From Muricoccus harenae (lineage in GTDB: Bacteria; Pseudomonadota; Alphaproteobacteria; Acetobacterales; Acetobacteraceae), in NCBI RefSeq assembly GCF_009848505.1, contig NZ_WWDL01000017.1:45894-109893 (forward strand): DNA of 64,000 nucleotides. The letters run 5' to 3'. Below, piece by piece: positions 25,832-34,672 of this stretch (position 1 is the first letter of the stretch; every line of letters starts with the position of its first letter). The position numbers and the translations under genes are program-made. The notes beneath the pieces were generated by a model. It was given only the letters and a program-made list of their open reading frames with translations. It did not search any database and was not told where the DNA came from.

Positions 25832-26967
25832 GCGATGCGTGCCCCGCCACGCCACACCTGCCGAACCACCGGCATGTCGCCAAATTCCTGCACATGCACG
25901 AGATCGGCCCGCAGGCCCGGCGCGATCCTCCCGCGGTCCAGCAGGCCGAGCGAGCGGGCCGGGTTGTCGGTGATCGTTGCCACGGCGCTGGGCAAGTCCA
26001 TGCCGGCGACCGCGGCGAGCTTCCAGGCAGCCTCGATCATGGCGGGTGGCACGTAATCCGAGGCGATGATGTCCACCAGCCCTTCCCGCGCCAGCTCGGC
26101 CACCGAGACATTGCCGGAATGGCTACCTCCCCGGACGAGATTGGGCGCGCCGGCGATCACCGCCATGCCATGCGCCCTGGCGGCCCGGGCCGCCTCGATG
26201 TTCACCGGGAACTCGCTGATCAGGATGCCGTCCGCCGCGTTGCGGGCCACAATTTCGGCATCCCAGTCGTCATGGGTGGCCAGGGGCACGTCGCGCCCCT
26301 CGAAGAGGGCCAGGAGCGCCCGGCGGTTGGGAATGCCGACGACCTCGCGCTGCGCGGTCAGTTCAGCCATCCGGCGCTCCACCGCCTCCGGCACCCCGCC
26401 GCCCTTCACGCGCATGGCCCGGTAGCGGGCAGGGTCGATGTACTGGCCCACGCCCGGCGTGTGGTCCATCAGGCTGACCATCCGTAGCAGCGGGTGGTTG
26501 TGGTACTCCTCCAGCATCGGCAGCATGTCCTTTGCCGGCAGTTCGCAGCGCAGGTGCAGCAGGTGGTCGGTCTTCAGAACCCCGGCCTCGGTCAGCGCGC
26601 CGAGATCCCGCACCCCGTCCCGCGCCGTACGGAGCCGACTCTCATCGAAGCCGAGGTCGCCGAGGCAGAGCGCATCCAGAACCGTCGTCACCCCCGCCGC
26701 GGCCACCTGCGAGTCATGCGACAGGAAGGCCGAGACAGAGGGCCAGCGCGCCATGCTCCGCGGCATCACCTGCCGCTCGAGGTTATCGGTATGGACGTCG
26801 ACCACGCCGGGAATCAGGTGGTCCTCCTGCAGGTCGATTGCGCCAGGGGCGGCGCTGCAGCCGGTGGAGACCTCGGCGATCAGCCCGTCCCGCACCACCA
26901 AGGTGCCTGTCTCGACCCTGTCCGGGAAGACGAGGCGGGCATTGGTCAGGATCGTCTCTTCGCTCAT
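25828..26967 (-). CDS. phnM: PhnM, alpha-D-ribose 1-methylphosphonate 5-triphosphate diphosphatase
   Basis: A 379-residue amidohydrolase of the PhnM family. Metal-binding and signature elements are GVVDVHTDNLERQ, KTDHLLHLRCEL, MDHTPGVGQY, THDDWD and IASDYVPPAM. In the C-P lyase pathway PhnM removes pyrophosphate from ribose 1-phosphonate 5-triphosphate before carbon-phosphorus cleavage. The start is supported by AAGGGGG upstream. The core genes phnGHIJKL are not in this window. It is divergent from phnF, with 135 bases between them, and is translationally coupled to DUF1045. Confidence 0.9.
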   Translation of the reverse strand: MSEETILTNARLVFPDRVETGTLVVRDGLIAEVSTGCSAAPGAIDLQEDHLIPGVVDVHTDNLERQVMPRSMARWPSVSAFLSHDSQVAAAGVTTVLDALCLGDLGFDESRLRTARDGVRDLGALTEAGVLKTDHLLHLRCELPAKDMLPMLEEYHNHPLLRMVSLMDHTPGVGQYIDPARYRAMRVKGGGVPEAVERRMAELTAQREVVGIPNRRALLALFEGRDVPLATHDDWDAEIVARNAADGILISEFPVNIEAARAARAHGMAVIAGAPNLVRGGSHSGNVSVAELAREGLVDIIASDYVPPAMIEAAWKLAAVAGMDLPSAVATITDNPARSLGLLDRGRIAPGLRADLVHVQEFGDMPVVRQVWRGGARIA

Positions 26968-27047
26968 GCACCCCCTTCTGCCCGAGCCATGCGCCAGGGC
27001 AAGCCTCCCGCGGCATCCGTCACCGAGACTTAACGCATCGGGATAGA

Positions 27048-27057
27048 TGTCTAGACA
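27048..27057. promoter_or_regulatory. candidate PhnF operator palindrome
   Basis: TGTCTAGACA is a perfect 10-bp palindrome in the gap between divergent phnM and phnF, 46 bases upstream of the phnF start and 81 bases upstream of the phnM start. HutC-subfamily GntR regulators often bind TGT-N4-ACA-type sites of this length, so this is the best candidate PhnF site. Whether it represses one or both promoters is not visible. Confidence 0.6.
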
Positions 27058-27102
27058 GGTTCCGCGACGCCTCGCTAACCTTTGGATCATGGAGGTGGCC
27101 CC

Positions 27103-27852
27103 ATGACCATGGTCCTCGACCGCATCGTCCTCGATCGGGAGTGCGGCGTGGCCCTCTGGCGCCAGATCGCGGGCGCGCTGGAGTCGGCGATTGTCCAGGG
27201 CGCCCACGCGCCGGAGGAGCGCCTGCCGAGCGAGGGCAGCCTCTCCACCCGATTCGGCGTGAACCGCCACACCATCCGTCGGGCACTGGACGAACTGGAA
27301 CTGCGCGGCCTGATCCGGACGGAACAGGGGCGCGGCAGCTTCGTTGCCTCAGAGGTGCTGGATTACCCGCTGCACGGCCGTACCCGCTTCTCCGAGACCA
27401 TGCGCGCCCAGGGGCGGGAGCCGGCGGGCGTGATCCTGCGCCTGGGGCCGGTGCCAGCCGAGGCCGTGGTTGCCGAGGCGCTGGATATCCGCCGCAACAG
27501 GCCGGTGCTGCGGGCGGAGCGGCTGGGGCTGGCGGATGGGCGCCCGGTGGTGATCGGGGTGCATCACTTTCCGTTGCCGCGATTCGCGGCGGCCGAGGCA
27601 GCGCTGCGGACGAACGCCTCCATCACCGCGGCGCTGGCGGCCTGTGGCGTGCGGGACTACTGCCGGGCCCGCACCCGGATCACGGCCCGCCTGCCTAATG
27701 CCGAGGAGGCGCACCGGCTGCAGCAGGCACGCGGGCGCCCCGTGCTGGTGAGCGAGGCACTGAACTGTGACCCCGAGGGCCGGCCGGTGGACTTCACCCT
27801 GGCCTGCTACGCCGCCGGGCGGGTGCAGGTGCTGGTGGAGGGGGAGGGCTGA
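27103..27852 (+). CDS. phnF: PhnF, GntR/HutC-family phosphonate regulator
   Basis: A 249-residue regulator with an N-terminal winged helix (about 15-75, LPSEGSLSTRFGVNRHTIRR) and a C-terminal UTRA ligand-binding domain (about 90-245). The order and divergent position from phnM identify it as PhnF. GGAGGTGG precedes the ATG at 27103. It probably represses the phn genes and its own promoter through the palindrome at 27048-27057, and responds to a phosphonate or phosphate-related signal. The effector is not known from the sequence. A terminator hairpin follows the gene. Confidence 0.9.
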   Translation: MTMVLDRIVLDRECGVALWRQIAGALESAIVQGAHAPEERLPSEGSLSTRFGVNRHTIRRALDELELRGLIRTEQGRGSFVASEVLDYPLHGRTRFSETMRAQGREPAGVILRLGPVPAEAVVAEALDIRRNRPVLRAERLGLADGRPVVIGVHHFPLPRFAAAEAALRTNASITAALAACGVRDYCRARTRITARLPNAEEAHRLQQARGRPVLVSEALNCDPEGRPVDFTLACYAAGRVQVLVEGEG

Positions 27853-27872
27853 GAAAAGCGCTGAGAATGGAA

Positions 27873-27902
27873 AGGGGGATACGCCTTGCGGCGCATCCCC
27901 CT
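27873..27902. terminator. terminator hairpin between phnF and tRNA-Asn
   Basis: A 13-position stem, AGGGGGATACGCC / GGCGCATCCCCCT with one mismatch and a TTGC loop. Read on the minus strand it ends in TTTCC, fitting a terminator for tRNA-Asn; it also ends phnF on the plus strand. Confidence 0.65.
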
Positions 27903-27910
27903 CCATGAAG

Positions 27911-27986
27911 TGGCTCCCCGAGTTGGACTCGAACCAACGACCTAGCGATTAACAGTCGCGTGCTCTACCAGCTGAGCTATCGGGGA
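27911..27986 (-). tRNA. tRNA-Asn (GTT)
   Basis: A 76-nt cloverleaf including an encoded CCA (the plus strand begins TGG at 27911). The anticodon loop reads CTGTTAA, giving GTT for Asn, and the TPsiC loop GGTTCGAGTCC is present. Acceptor arm TCCCCGA / TCGGGGA. A terminator hairpin follows on the minus strand. Confidence 0.97.
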
Positions 27987-28071
27987 TCAGCGTCCCGCCA
28001 AACCGTAGCGGGGCGCGCCGGATACCGCGGCCTTCCCAATCCCGCAAGGGGTGATTTGGAAAGAAACGCGA

Positions 28072-28145
28072 TGGAGGCCCGAGCGGGAATCGAACCCACA
28101 TTCACGGATTTGCAGTCCGTTGCATCACCATTCTGCCATCGGGCC
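28072..28145 (-). tRNA. tRNA-Cys (GCA)
   Basis: A 74-nt tRNA including an encoded CCA. The anticodon loop CTGCAAA gives GCA for Cys. Acceptor arm GGCCCGA / TCGGGCC with discriminator T, and the T arm GGGTTCGATTCCC. It lies 85 bases upstream of tRNA-Asn on the same strand and is probably co-transcribed with it. Confidence 0.97.
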
Positions 28146-28265
28146 GGCACGCCGGGCGGATATCGCCTCCCCGGCGCGGCGGGTCAACCCGCCCAGCCCG
28201 TGTTTCCAAGCCGGGCGTGCTGAGCCTATATACCGCCCGGTTCAGTGAATGGGGCAGCGGGCGGC

Positions 28266-28928
28266 ATGGACTACGCCGAGGCGCGCAGGCGCATGGTGGA
28301 CGGGCAGGTGAAGCCCAACCGGGTGACGGATCCGCGGATCCTTCTGGCGATGCAGGAGGTGCCGCGCGAGTTCTTCGTGCCGGCGGCCCTCCGGGTGCGC
28401 GCCTTGAGCGACGAGGACCTGGCTCTTGGCGGCGGGCGCGTGCTGCTCCAGCCGATGGTGATTGCGCGGCTGCTGCAGCTCGCGGCGCCTGGCGCGGCGG
28501 AGCGGGTGCTCGTCCTGGCCTCCGGCACGGGCTATGGCGCCGCGCTGCTGGCGCATATGGGCTGCCAGGTGGTGGCGGTGGAGGACGACAAGGCGCTGCT
28601 CGAGCTGGCCGGGCCCGCCCTGGCAAGCTCCGGCCTGCCCGCCGGCTCCGTGCGGCAGCAGGTCGGCAACCCCGCCACGGGCTTCCCGGAGGGCGCGCCC
28701 TACGAGTTGATCGTGATCGAGGGGGCGGTTCCTGCCGTGCCGCCCGCCCTGGTCGAGCAACTGGCCGAGGGCGGCCGGCTGGTCGCCATCCGCCGCGAGC
28801 CGGGGGAGGCGGGTTCCGCCATCATCGGTCGGCGGGTCGGCGGGCATCTCAGCGTGGTTGACGCCTTCGACGTGCGCGGAACGCTGCTGCCGGCCTTCAC
28901 GCCGAAGCCGGCCTTTCGGTTCGTCTGA
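28266..28928 (+). CDS. pcm: protein-L-isoaspartate O-methyltransferase family protein
   Basis: A 220-residue class I SAM methyltransferase of the Pcm family. It starts with MDYAEARRRMVDGQVKPN, typical of the family; an ATG seven codons earlier (28245) is less conserved. SAM motif I reads VLASGTGYGAALLA, where Pcm usually has a GTGSGY loop. It repairs isoaspartyl residues in damaged proteins, or acts as a related methyltransferase. In other alphaproteobacteria a Pcm-like gene precedes tolC and popZ, as here. A double-stem hairpin follows the gene. Confidence 0.85.
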   Translation: MDYAEARRRMVDGQVKPNRVTDPRILLAMQEVPREFFVPAALRVRALSDEDLALGGGRVLLQPMVIARLLQLAAPGAAERVLVLASGTGYGAALLAHMGCQVVAVEDDKALLELAGPALASSGLPAGSVRQQVGNPATGFPEGAPYELIVIEGAVPAVPPALVEQLAEGGRLVAIRREPGEAGSAIIGRRVGGHLSVVDAFDVRGTLLPAFTPKPAFRFV

Positions 28929-28943
28929 AGGACCCCGTCGGAC

Positions 28944-28983
28944 GGAAGCTTCGCCCCGGGATGCACCGGGGCAACGCTTCCGA
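28944..28983 (+). terminator. hairpin with internal loop after pcm
   Basis: Two stacked stems, CGGAAGC / GCTTCCG and GCCCCGG / CCGGGGC, separated by a 3-by-3 internal loop (TTC / AAC) and closed by GATGCA. It lies 15 bases after the pcm stop; no T tract follows. It may act as a terminator or protect the mRNA. Confidence 0.55.
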
Positions 28984-29103
28984 AAGGCTTTCGCCGGTAT
29001 CCTGGCCCCGCGATGGGGGACCGGGCTAAGATCGGTGGCAATAGGAATCACGTGGCCGGCATTGCGCCCCGCGGCGCTGCCGGCGGTTCGAGGATCGCAG
29101 CCG

Positions 29104-30528
29104 ATGACCCGCACGCCCGCCTCTCTCGCGCGCCTCCGATACAGCCTCCTCGCCACGGCCGTGGCGGGCGTCGCTCTGGCCGCCGGAATCGCGCCGGCAG
29201 CGGCGCAGACGCTGCAGGAGGCGTTGGCGCAGACCTACGCCAACAACCCCACCCTCGCGACTGCACGCGCCCAGTTGCGCGTGGTGGATGAGAACGTGCC
29301 GCAGGCCCTGGCCGGTTGGCGCCCAACGGTCAGCCTCTCCGGCAGCGCCGGCTATACGGATGGCAGCATCCGGTCCCGCACCACCCTGGCGAACGGGCGC
29401 CGGATCGGCGTCACGACCGATCAGGACCGCCCCGTCGGCAGCGTCGCCGCCACCGTTACCCAGCCGCTCTATCGCGGCGGGCGCACCGTTGCCGCGACCC
29501 GGCGGGCGGAAAACCAGGTCCTCGCCCAGCGCGCGCGCCTGCTCGCAGCAGAGCAGCAAGTGCTGCAGGACACCGTCTCGGCCTATGTGAATGTCATCCG
29601 CTTCCAGGAGGAAGTGCGCCTCAACGTCAACAACGTGCAGGTGCTGCAGCGCCAGCTGGATGCGACGAATGAGCGCTTCCGGGTTGGCGAGATCACCCGC
29701 ACCGATGTCGCCCAGGCCGAGTCGCGCCTTGCCGGCTCCCGCGCGGCCCGCGCCGATTCGGAAGGCCAGCTGCAGATCGCACGCTCCACCTTCCAGCGCG
29801 TCGTCGGCCTCGCGCCAACCCGCATGACCGCCCCGCAGCCACTTCGCCCCGCGGTGCGCAGCGGGCAGGACGCCATGCAGGTGGCGGCACTGAACAACCC
29901 GGCCGTGGTCGCGGCATTGTTCGACGAGGCTGCCGGCCGCGACTTCATCGACGTGCAGCTTTCCGCCCTGCTGCCCCAGGCCAGCCTGCAGGCCCAGGCC
30001 TTCCGCAACGATAACCAGCAGTCGGCTGGCACCCGCATCACGGGCGAGAGCCTCACCGCCACCCTGACCGTTCCGCTCTATCAGGGTGGCGCCGAATATG
30101 CCGCCGTCCGGCAAGCCCGGCAGGACGCGAACCGGCTGCGTCAGGTGGTGGACGACCAGCGCCGGACCGCTTCCCAGCAGGCTTCCCAGGCCTGGGAAAC
30201 GCTGGTGAGCGCCCGCGCCACGGTCGACAGTGTCCGCTCCCAGATCCGCGCCGCCGAAATCGCGCTGGATGGCGTGCAGCGCGAGGCCGTGGTCGGCAGC
30301 CGCACCACGCTCGACGTGCTGAATGCGGAGCAGGAGTTGCTGAACGCCCGCGTCTCGCTCGTGCGCGCCCTGGCCAATGTGGTCACGGCCAGCCATTCCG
30401 TCGCCCAGGCCGTGGGCCGGCTGACCGCGCGGGACCTTGCCCTGCCGGTCGCCCTTTACGACCAGGAAGCCTATTACCGCGCCGTGCGTGACCGCTGGGC
30501 CGGCCTTGGCGACTATGCCGCGCCCTAG
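29104..30528 (+). CDS. tolC: TolC-family outer-membrane channel
   Basis: A 474-residue outer-membrane efflux protein with a Sec signal peptide (LLATAVAGVALAAGIAPAAA, cleavage near AAA-QT) and two internal repeats of the OEP fold (about 35-230 and 240-450), for example QTYANNPTLATARAQL at the start of the first. Trimeric TolC proteins form the exit duct for RND, ABC or MFS pumps and type I secretion. In Caulobacter a similar channel gene (rsaF-like) sits next to popZ. The start at 29104 leaves the usual leader; the frame is open further upstream. It may serve the RND pump at 17 kb. Confidence 0.9.
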   Translation: MTRTPASLARLRYSLLATAVAGVALAAGIAPAAAQTLQEALAQTYANNPTLATARAQLRVVDENVPQALAGWRPTVSLSGSAGYTDGSIRSRTTLANGRRIGVTTDQDRPVGSVAATVTQPLYRGGRTVAATRRAENQVLAQRARLLAAEQQVLQDTVSAYVNVIRFQEEVRLNVNNVQVLQRQLDATNERFRVGEITRTDVAQAESRLAGSRAARADSEGQLQIARSTFQRVVGLAPTRMTAPQPLRPAVRSGQDAMQVAALNNPAVVAALFDEAAGRDFIDVQLSALLPQASLQAQAFRNDNQQSAGTRITGESLTATLTVPLYQGGAEYAAVRQARQDANRLRQVVDDQRRTASQQASQAWETLVSARATVDSVRSQIRAAEIALDGVQREAVVGSRTTLDVLNAEQELLNARVSLVRALANVVTASHSVAQAVGRLTARDLALPVALYDQEAYYRAVRDRWAGLGDYAAP

Positions 30529-30592
30529 GCCGTCCGGGACTGATTGCGAAACCGCGCCCGGTGGACTGCCGGGCTGATTGAAGGAGCACCGC

Positions 30593-31237
30593 ATGTCCGG
30601 CGCCGCCACCCCGGGTCAGGACCCGTCGATGGAGGACATCCTCGCCTCCATCAGAAAGATCCTGAACGAGGAGGAGGCGGAGCCGGCGGCCGCGAAGCCG
30701 CAGGCCCGCCCGGCTCCGCTCCCGGAGCCCGAGCCCCTGGAGTTGACGGAGGCGATGCTCGTCGTCGCGCCGGAGCCGCCGGCTCCCACCCCTCCGGTGC
30801 CTCGGGTGGACGCCATGGCCGAGGTGCCGTCGAGGGCGCAGGCACCTGCCGCTCCCGCCCATCCGGCCCAGGTGGAGCTGCCGCCCGCGCCTGCTTCCGT
30901 GAGGACCGAAGCTCCCGCTACGCCCCCGGAGCTCCCGGCCTCGGCGCCCGAGCCCGCAGTTCCGGCACCTGCGCCCGCTGCGGCGCCGGTAGTGGATGAG
31001 GGATTGGTGGCGCCTGCAACGGCCGCCGCGGCCGCGGCCTTGCTCGGCCAGTTGGCCCGTACGGTTGCCGCGGAACGGGCCGCGCCGGTCCATCGCGCTG
31101 GCCCGTCGATCGAGGATGTGGTGCGGGAGGAGATCCGGCCCCTCCTGAAGGAGTGGCTGGATACACATTTGCCGGCGCTCATGGAGCGGCTTGTGCGGGC
31201 CGAGATCGAACGGGTGGTCAGCCGCTCCCTGGGATAA
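30593..31237 (+). CDS. popZ: PopZ-like polar organizing protein (DUF2497)
   Basis: A 214-residue protein with the DUF2497/PopZ layout. The N-terminal motif DPSMEDILASIRKIL (about 11-25) is joined by a long acidic, Pro/Ala-rich linker (about 26-145) to the C-terminal helical oligomerisation region EDVVREEIRPLLKEWLDTHL onwards. PopZ assembles a polar scaffold that anchors ParB and the chromosome origin in Caulobacter. AAGGAG precedes the ATG at 30593. It sits between tolC and valS, the usual neighbours in alphaproteobacteria. Whether it is a true polar organiser here needs the localisation shown in other species. Confidence 0.85.
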   Translation: MSGAATPGQDPSMEDILASIRKILNEEEAEPAAAKPQARPAPLPEPEPLELTEAMLVVAPEPPAPTPPVPRVDAMAEVPSRAQAPAAPAHPAQVELPPAPASVRTEAPATPPELPASAPEPAVPAPAPAAAPVVDEGLVAPATAAAAAALLGQLARTVAAERAAPVHRAGPSIEDVVREEIRPLLKEWLDTHLPALMERLVRAEIERVVSRSLG

Positions 31238-31322
31238 CCGGCGCGGGGCCTGCGCCGGGATCAGGGCAGGGCAGGGGCATCTCCACTTGACGGGCGGCGC
31301 CCCCCCCGCCAAGCCTCCGCCC

Positions 31323-34019
31323 ATGCTCGACAAGACGCTCTCGCCCGCCGGCTTTGAGCCGCGCCTGTACGAAGGCTGGGAAGGCGCCGGCGCCTTCACG
31401 GCGAACCCGGCCTCGGCCGCCAAGCCCTTCACCATCATGATTCCGCCGCCCAATGTCACGGGCAGCCTGCATGTCGGCCACGCCCTGGACGTCACCATCC
31501 AGGACACGCTGATCCGCTTCCGCCGGATGCAGGGCCGGGACGCGCTGTGGCAGCCCGGAACGGACCATGCCGGCATCGCCACCCAGATGGTGGTGGAACG
31601 CCTGCTCGCCTCCGAGGGCAAGGACCGGCGCGAGATGGGCCGCGAGGCATTCCTCGACCGCGTCTGGCAATGGAAGGCCGAGAGCGGCGGCACCATCACC
31701 CGCCAGCTGCGCCGCATGGGCGCAAGCCTCGACTGGTCGCGTGAGCGCTTCACCATGGACGAGGGCCTGTCCGAGGCAGTGCGGGAGGTCTTCGTGACCC
31801 TGCACCGCCAGGGCCTGATGTACCGCGATCGGCGGCTGGTGAACTGGGACGTGAAGTTCCAAACCGCTATTTCGGACCTCGAGGTCGAGAGCCGCGAGGT
31901 GAAGGGCAATCTCTGGCACCTGCGCTACCCGGTGGAGGGCCAGCCCGGCCGCTTCCTGGTTGTGGCGACGACCCGTCCTGAGACGATGCTGGGGGACACC
32001 GCCGTGGCGGTGAATCCCGGCGATGAGCGCTTCCAGGACCTTATCGGCAAGTTCGTGACCCTGCCGATAGTCGGGCGCCGAATCCCCGTGGTGGCCGATG
32101 AGTATTCGGACCCGGAGAAAGGCTCGGGCGCGGTGAAGATCACCCCCGCCCATGACTTCAACGACTTCGAGGTTGCCCGCCGCCACGACCTGCCCTCGCC
32201 GACTGTGCTGGACCCGGAGGGGCGCGTCATCCTCGCCGAGATCGAGGCGGAAATCCGCGCCATCCCCGGCGTTGCCGAGCCCGAGGTGCTGTCCTCCCTT
32301 GCCGGGCTGGACCGCTTCGAGGCCCGCAAGGCCGTGCTGGCCGAGCTCGAAAGGCTGGAGCTGATCGAGCAGATCGAGCCGCACACCCATGCCGTGCCGC
32401 ATGGCGACCGCTCCGGAGTGCCTATCGAGCCGCGCCTGACCTGGCAGTGGTATGCCGATGCCGCGACGCTCGCGAAGCCGGCCATCGAGGCGGTGGAGCA
32501 GGGCCGCACACAGTTCGTGCCGAAGCAGTGGGAGAACACTTTCTTCGCCTGGATGCGCGACATCCAGCCCTGGTGCGTCTCCCGTCAGCTCTGGTGGGGC
32601 CACCAGATTCCCGCCTGGTACGGGCCGGACGGGCAGGTCTTCGTGGAGCGCACTGAAGGCGAGGCCGAGGCCGCCGCCCGCGCACATTACGGTCAGGACC
32701 TGCCGCTCACCCGCGATCCGGACGTGCTGGACACCTGGTTCAGCTCCGGGCTCTGGCCCTTCTCGACCCTGGGCTGGCCGCGCCAGACGCCGGAGCTTGA
32801 GCGCTACTATCCCGGCGACGTGCTGGTGACGGGCTTCGACATCATCTTCTTCTGGGTCGCCCGGATGATGATGCTGGGGATCCACTTCATGGGCGACGTG
32901 CCCTTCAAGGTGGTGAACATCCACGGCCTCGTGCGCGACGAGCGCGGGCAGAAGATGTCCAAGTCCAAGGGCAATGTCATGGATCCGCTGGAGCTGGCGG
33001 ATGCCTATGGCGCCGACGCCCTGCGCTTCACCCTGGCCTCCTTCGCGGGCCCCGGGCGCGACGTGCGGCTTGGCCGGCAGAAGGTGGAAAGCAACCGCGC
33101 CTTCGTCACCAAGCTGTGGAACGCCGCCCGCTTCTGCGAGATGAACGGCATCGCGCCGGACGCCTCCTTCAGCCCGATGGCCGCCGCCACCCCGCTCGCG
33201 CGCTGGATCATCGATGCCGGCAATGCGGCCGTCGCCGAGGCGACCTCTGCGTTGGAGGCCTACCGCCTCGATGACTATGCGGCCGTCCTCTACCGCTTCA
33301 CCTGGGGCAGCTTCTGCGACTGGTTCCTGGAGTTGGCGAAGCCTGCGCTGATGGGACCCGACGGAGCGGAAAAGGACGAGGCGAAGGGGGCGGCCCAACA
33401 TGTGCTCGGCCTTATTCTGCGCCTTGCCCATCCGGTCATGCCCTATGTGACCGAGGAGCTGTGGGACCACTTCGGCTACGGGCCGGAGGGCAGCCTGATC
33501 CGCACCCCTTGGCCGGAGCCCGTCGCTGTCATGGGGGCCGAAGAGGCCCGGGCGGAGTTGAATTGGCTGGTGGGCTTCATCTCCGAGGTCCGCGCCGTGC
33601 GCGCGGAGGTGAACGTGCCCCCCTCCATCACCGTGCCGCTCCTGGTGCAGGGCGCGAGCGCGGAGTCGCTGGCCCGCGCCGCCCGCTGGATTGACCCGAT
33701 CCGGCGCCTGGCCCGTGCCACGGAGGTGACCCCGCTCGAAGGCCCGGCGCCCGAGGGCGTGGCCCAGGCGGTGGTGGGCGAGGCGACGGTGATGCTGCCA
33801 CTCGCCGGGGTGGTGGACCTCGCCGCCGAGCGCACCCGCCTGGCGAAGGAGCATGCCAAGGTCGAGGCCGAGGCGCGCAAGATCGCGACCAAGCTGGCCA
33901 ATCCCGACTTCACCACCCGCGCCAAGGAGGAGGTGGTGACGGAGACACGCGAGCGCCTTTCCGCCGCCGAGGCCGAGGCGGCGCGGCTGGCGGCGGCCAT
34001 CGCCCGCATCGCGGCATGA
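31323..34019 (+). CDS. valS: valyl-tRNA synthetase
   Basis: An 898-residue class I synthetase. HVGH at residues 50-53 is the HIGH motif, KMSKS at 544-548 the second ATP motif, and the editing domain lies between them. A C-terminal coiled coil ([19 protein letters not shown] onward) is typical of ValRS. It charges tRNA-Val and edits Thr. The start is the ATG at 31323, after an open upstream stretch with no homology. Its stop overlaps the next small gene (ATGA). Confidence 0.95.
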   Translation: MLDKTLSPAGFEPRLYEGWEGAGAFTANPASAAKPFTIMIPPPNVTGSLHVGHALDVTIQDTLIRFRRMQGRDALWQPGTDHAGIATQMVVERLLASEGKDRREMGREAFLDRVWQWKAESGGTITRQLRRMGASLDWSRERFTMDEGLSEAVREVFVTLHRQGLMYRDRRLVNWDVKFQTAISDLEVESREVKGNLWHLRYPVEGQPGRFLVVATTRPETMLGDTAVAVNPGDERFQDLIGKFVTLPIVGRRIPVVADEYSDPEKGSGAVKITPAHDFNDFEVARRHDLPSPTVLDPEGRVILAEIEAEIRAIPGVAEPEVLSSLAGLDRFEARKAVLAELERLELIEQIEPHTHAVPHGDRSGVPIEPRLTWQWYADAATLAKPAIEAVEQGRTQFVPKQWENTFFAWMRDIQPWCVSRQLWWGHQIPAWYGPDGQVFVERTEGEAEAAARAHYGQDLPLTRDPDVLDTWFSSGLWPFSTLGWPRQTPELERYYPGDVLVTGFDIIFFWVARMMMLGIHFMGDVPFKVVNIHGLVRDERGQKMSKSKGNVMDPLELADAYGADALRFTLASFAGPGRDVRLGRQKVESNRAFVTKLWNAARFCEMNGIAPDASFSPMAAATPLARWIIDAGNAAVAEATSALEAYRLDDYAAVLYRFTWGSFCDWFLELAKPALMGPDGAEKDEAKGAAQHVLGLILRLAHPVMPYVTEELWDHFGYGPEGSLIRTPWPEPVAVMGAEEARAELNWLVGFISEVRAVRAEVNVPPSITVPLLVQGASAESLARAARWIDPIRRLARATEVTPLEGPAPEGVAQAVVGEATVMLPLAGVVDLAAERTRLAKEHAKVEAEARKIATKLANPDFTTRAKEEVVTETRERLSAAEAEAARLAAAIARIAA

Positions 34020-34201
34020 GGTTCTTCGACTTCTTCGCCCTGACCGTGCTTGCGACCGTGCCCATCCTGTGGTGCCGGTCGCGGCTTCCGAAGCTGAACC
34101 GGGAGCCGCCGATCACGGACCAGCAGGCGGTGAGGATCGGGGTGGTCCTCAGCACGCTGCTCTGCGGGATCTACATCATCCGCTACATCGTCTACCGATA
34201 A
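34016..34201 (+). CDS. 61-residue membrane protein coupled to valS
   Basis: A 61-residue protein with two predicted membrane helices ([18 protein letters not shown] at 3-20 and [20 protein letters not shown] at 41-60) joined by a basic/acidic loop ([15 protein letters not shown]). The start overlaps the valS stop by 4 bases, so it is likely translated by coupling. I do not recognise a family. Its composition and codon use look like a real gene. A hairpin lies just downstream. Role unknown, possibly a small inner-membrane subunit. Confidence 0.65.
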   Translation: MRFFDFFALTVLATVPILWCRSRLPKLNREPPITDQQAVRIGVVLSTLLCGIYIIRYIVYR

Positions 34202-34207
34202 GCCGGA

Positions 34208-34228
34208 GGGTTGCGTGGAACGCAACCC
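34208..34228 (+). terminator. hairpin after the small membrane protein
   Basis: A perfect 9-bp stem GGGTTGCGT / ACGCAACCC with a GGA loop, 6 bases past the stop, probably ending the tolC-popZ-valS transcript. No T tract. Confidence 0.55.
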
Positions 34229-34305
34229 GGACGGGGTCCGCGGCTTCTGTCTTGATGTGCACGGAGGCGCGTCTTGTCCAGGCCACGGACCCGCAGAGAT
34301 TGCCC

Positions 34306-34668
34306 ATGCCCGATCAGGTCGCACCCACCCGCCATGCCGAGGGGGCGGACACCCGTCGGCGCATCTGGGCCATCGTGGGCGGCTCATCGGGCTTCTACAC
34401 ATCCATCTCCGGCGTGGTGAAGGCGGAGTTCCTTCCGGCGGAGATCCGCGCGCTCGGCGTGGGGCTGGGCTATGCCATCGCCAACAGCCTCTTCGGCGGC
34501 ACGGCGGAATACGTGGCGCTGTGGTTCAAGTCGCAGGGGATGGAGACGACCTTCTTCTGGTACGTCTCCGGCTTCTGCATCCTCTCGCTTCTCTCGGCCC
34601 TGTCGATGCACGACACGCGGGTGCACGGGCACCTTGCGCGGGAAGAGGCGGGGGGCGTGCTGAGCTGA
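34306..34668 (+). pseudogene. internally deleted MFS alpha-ketoglutarate permease (KgtP-like)
   Basis: A 120-residue open frame made of two ends of a KgtP-type MFS transporter (normally about 430 residues). Residues 14-26 ([13 protein letters not shown]) match the conserved KgtP N-terminus, which normally continues into an NLVEW segment. Here the frame jumps at once to [17 protein letters not shown] and the TM11-TM12 region up to FFWYVSGFC. About 300 central codons, including helices 1-10, are missing, and the junction is in frame. With at most two helices it cannot transport, so it is a pseudogene or a remnant that may still be translated. Confidence 0.75.
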
Positions 34669-34672
34669 TCGC

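Noticed and set aside
31218..33854. An 878-codon minus-strand open frame over valS
   Set aside because: Shadow of valS, which has intact HIGH and KMSKS motifs.
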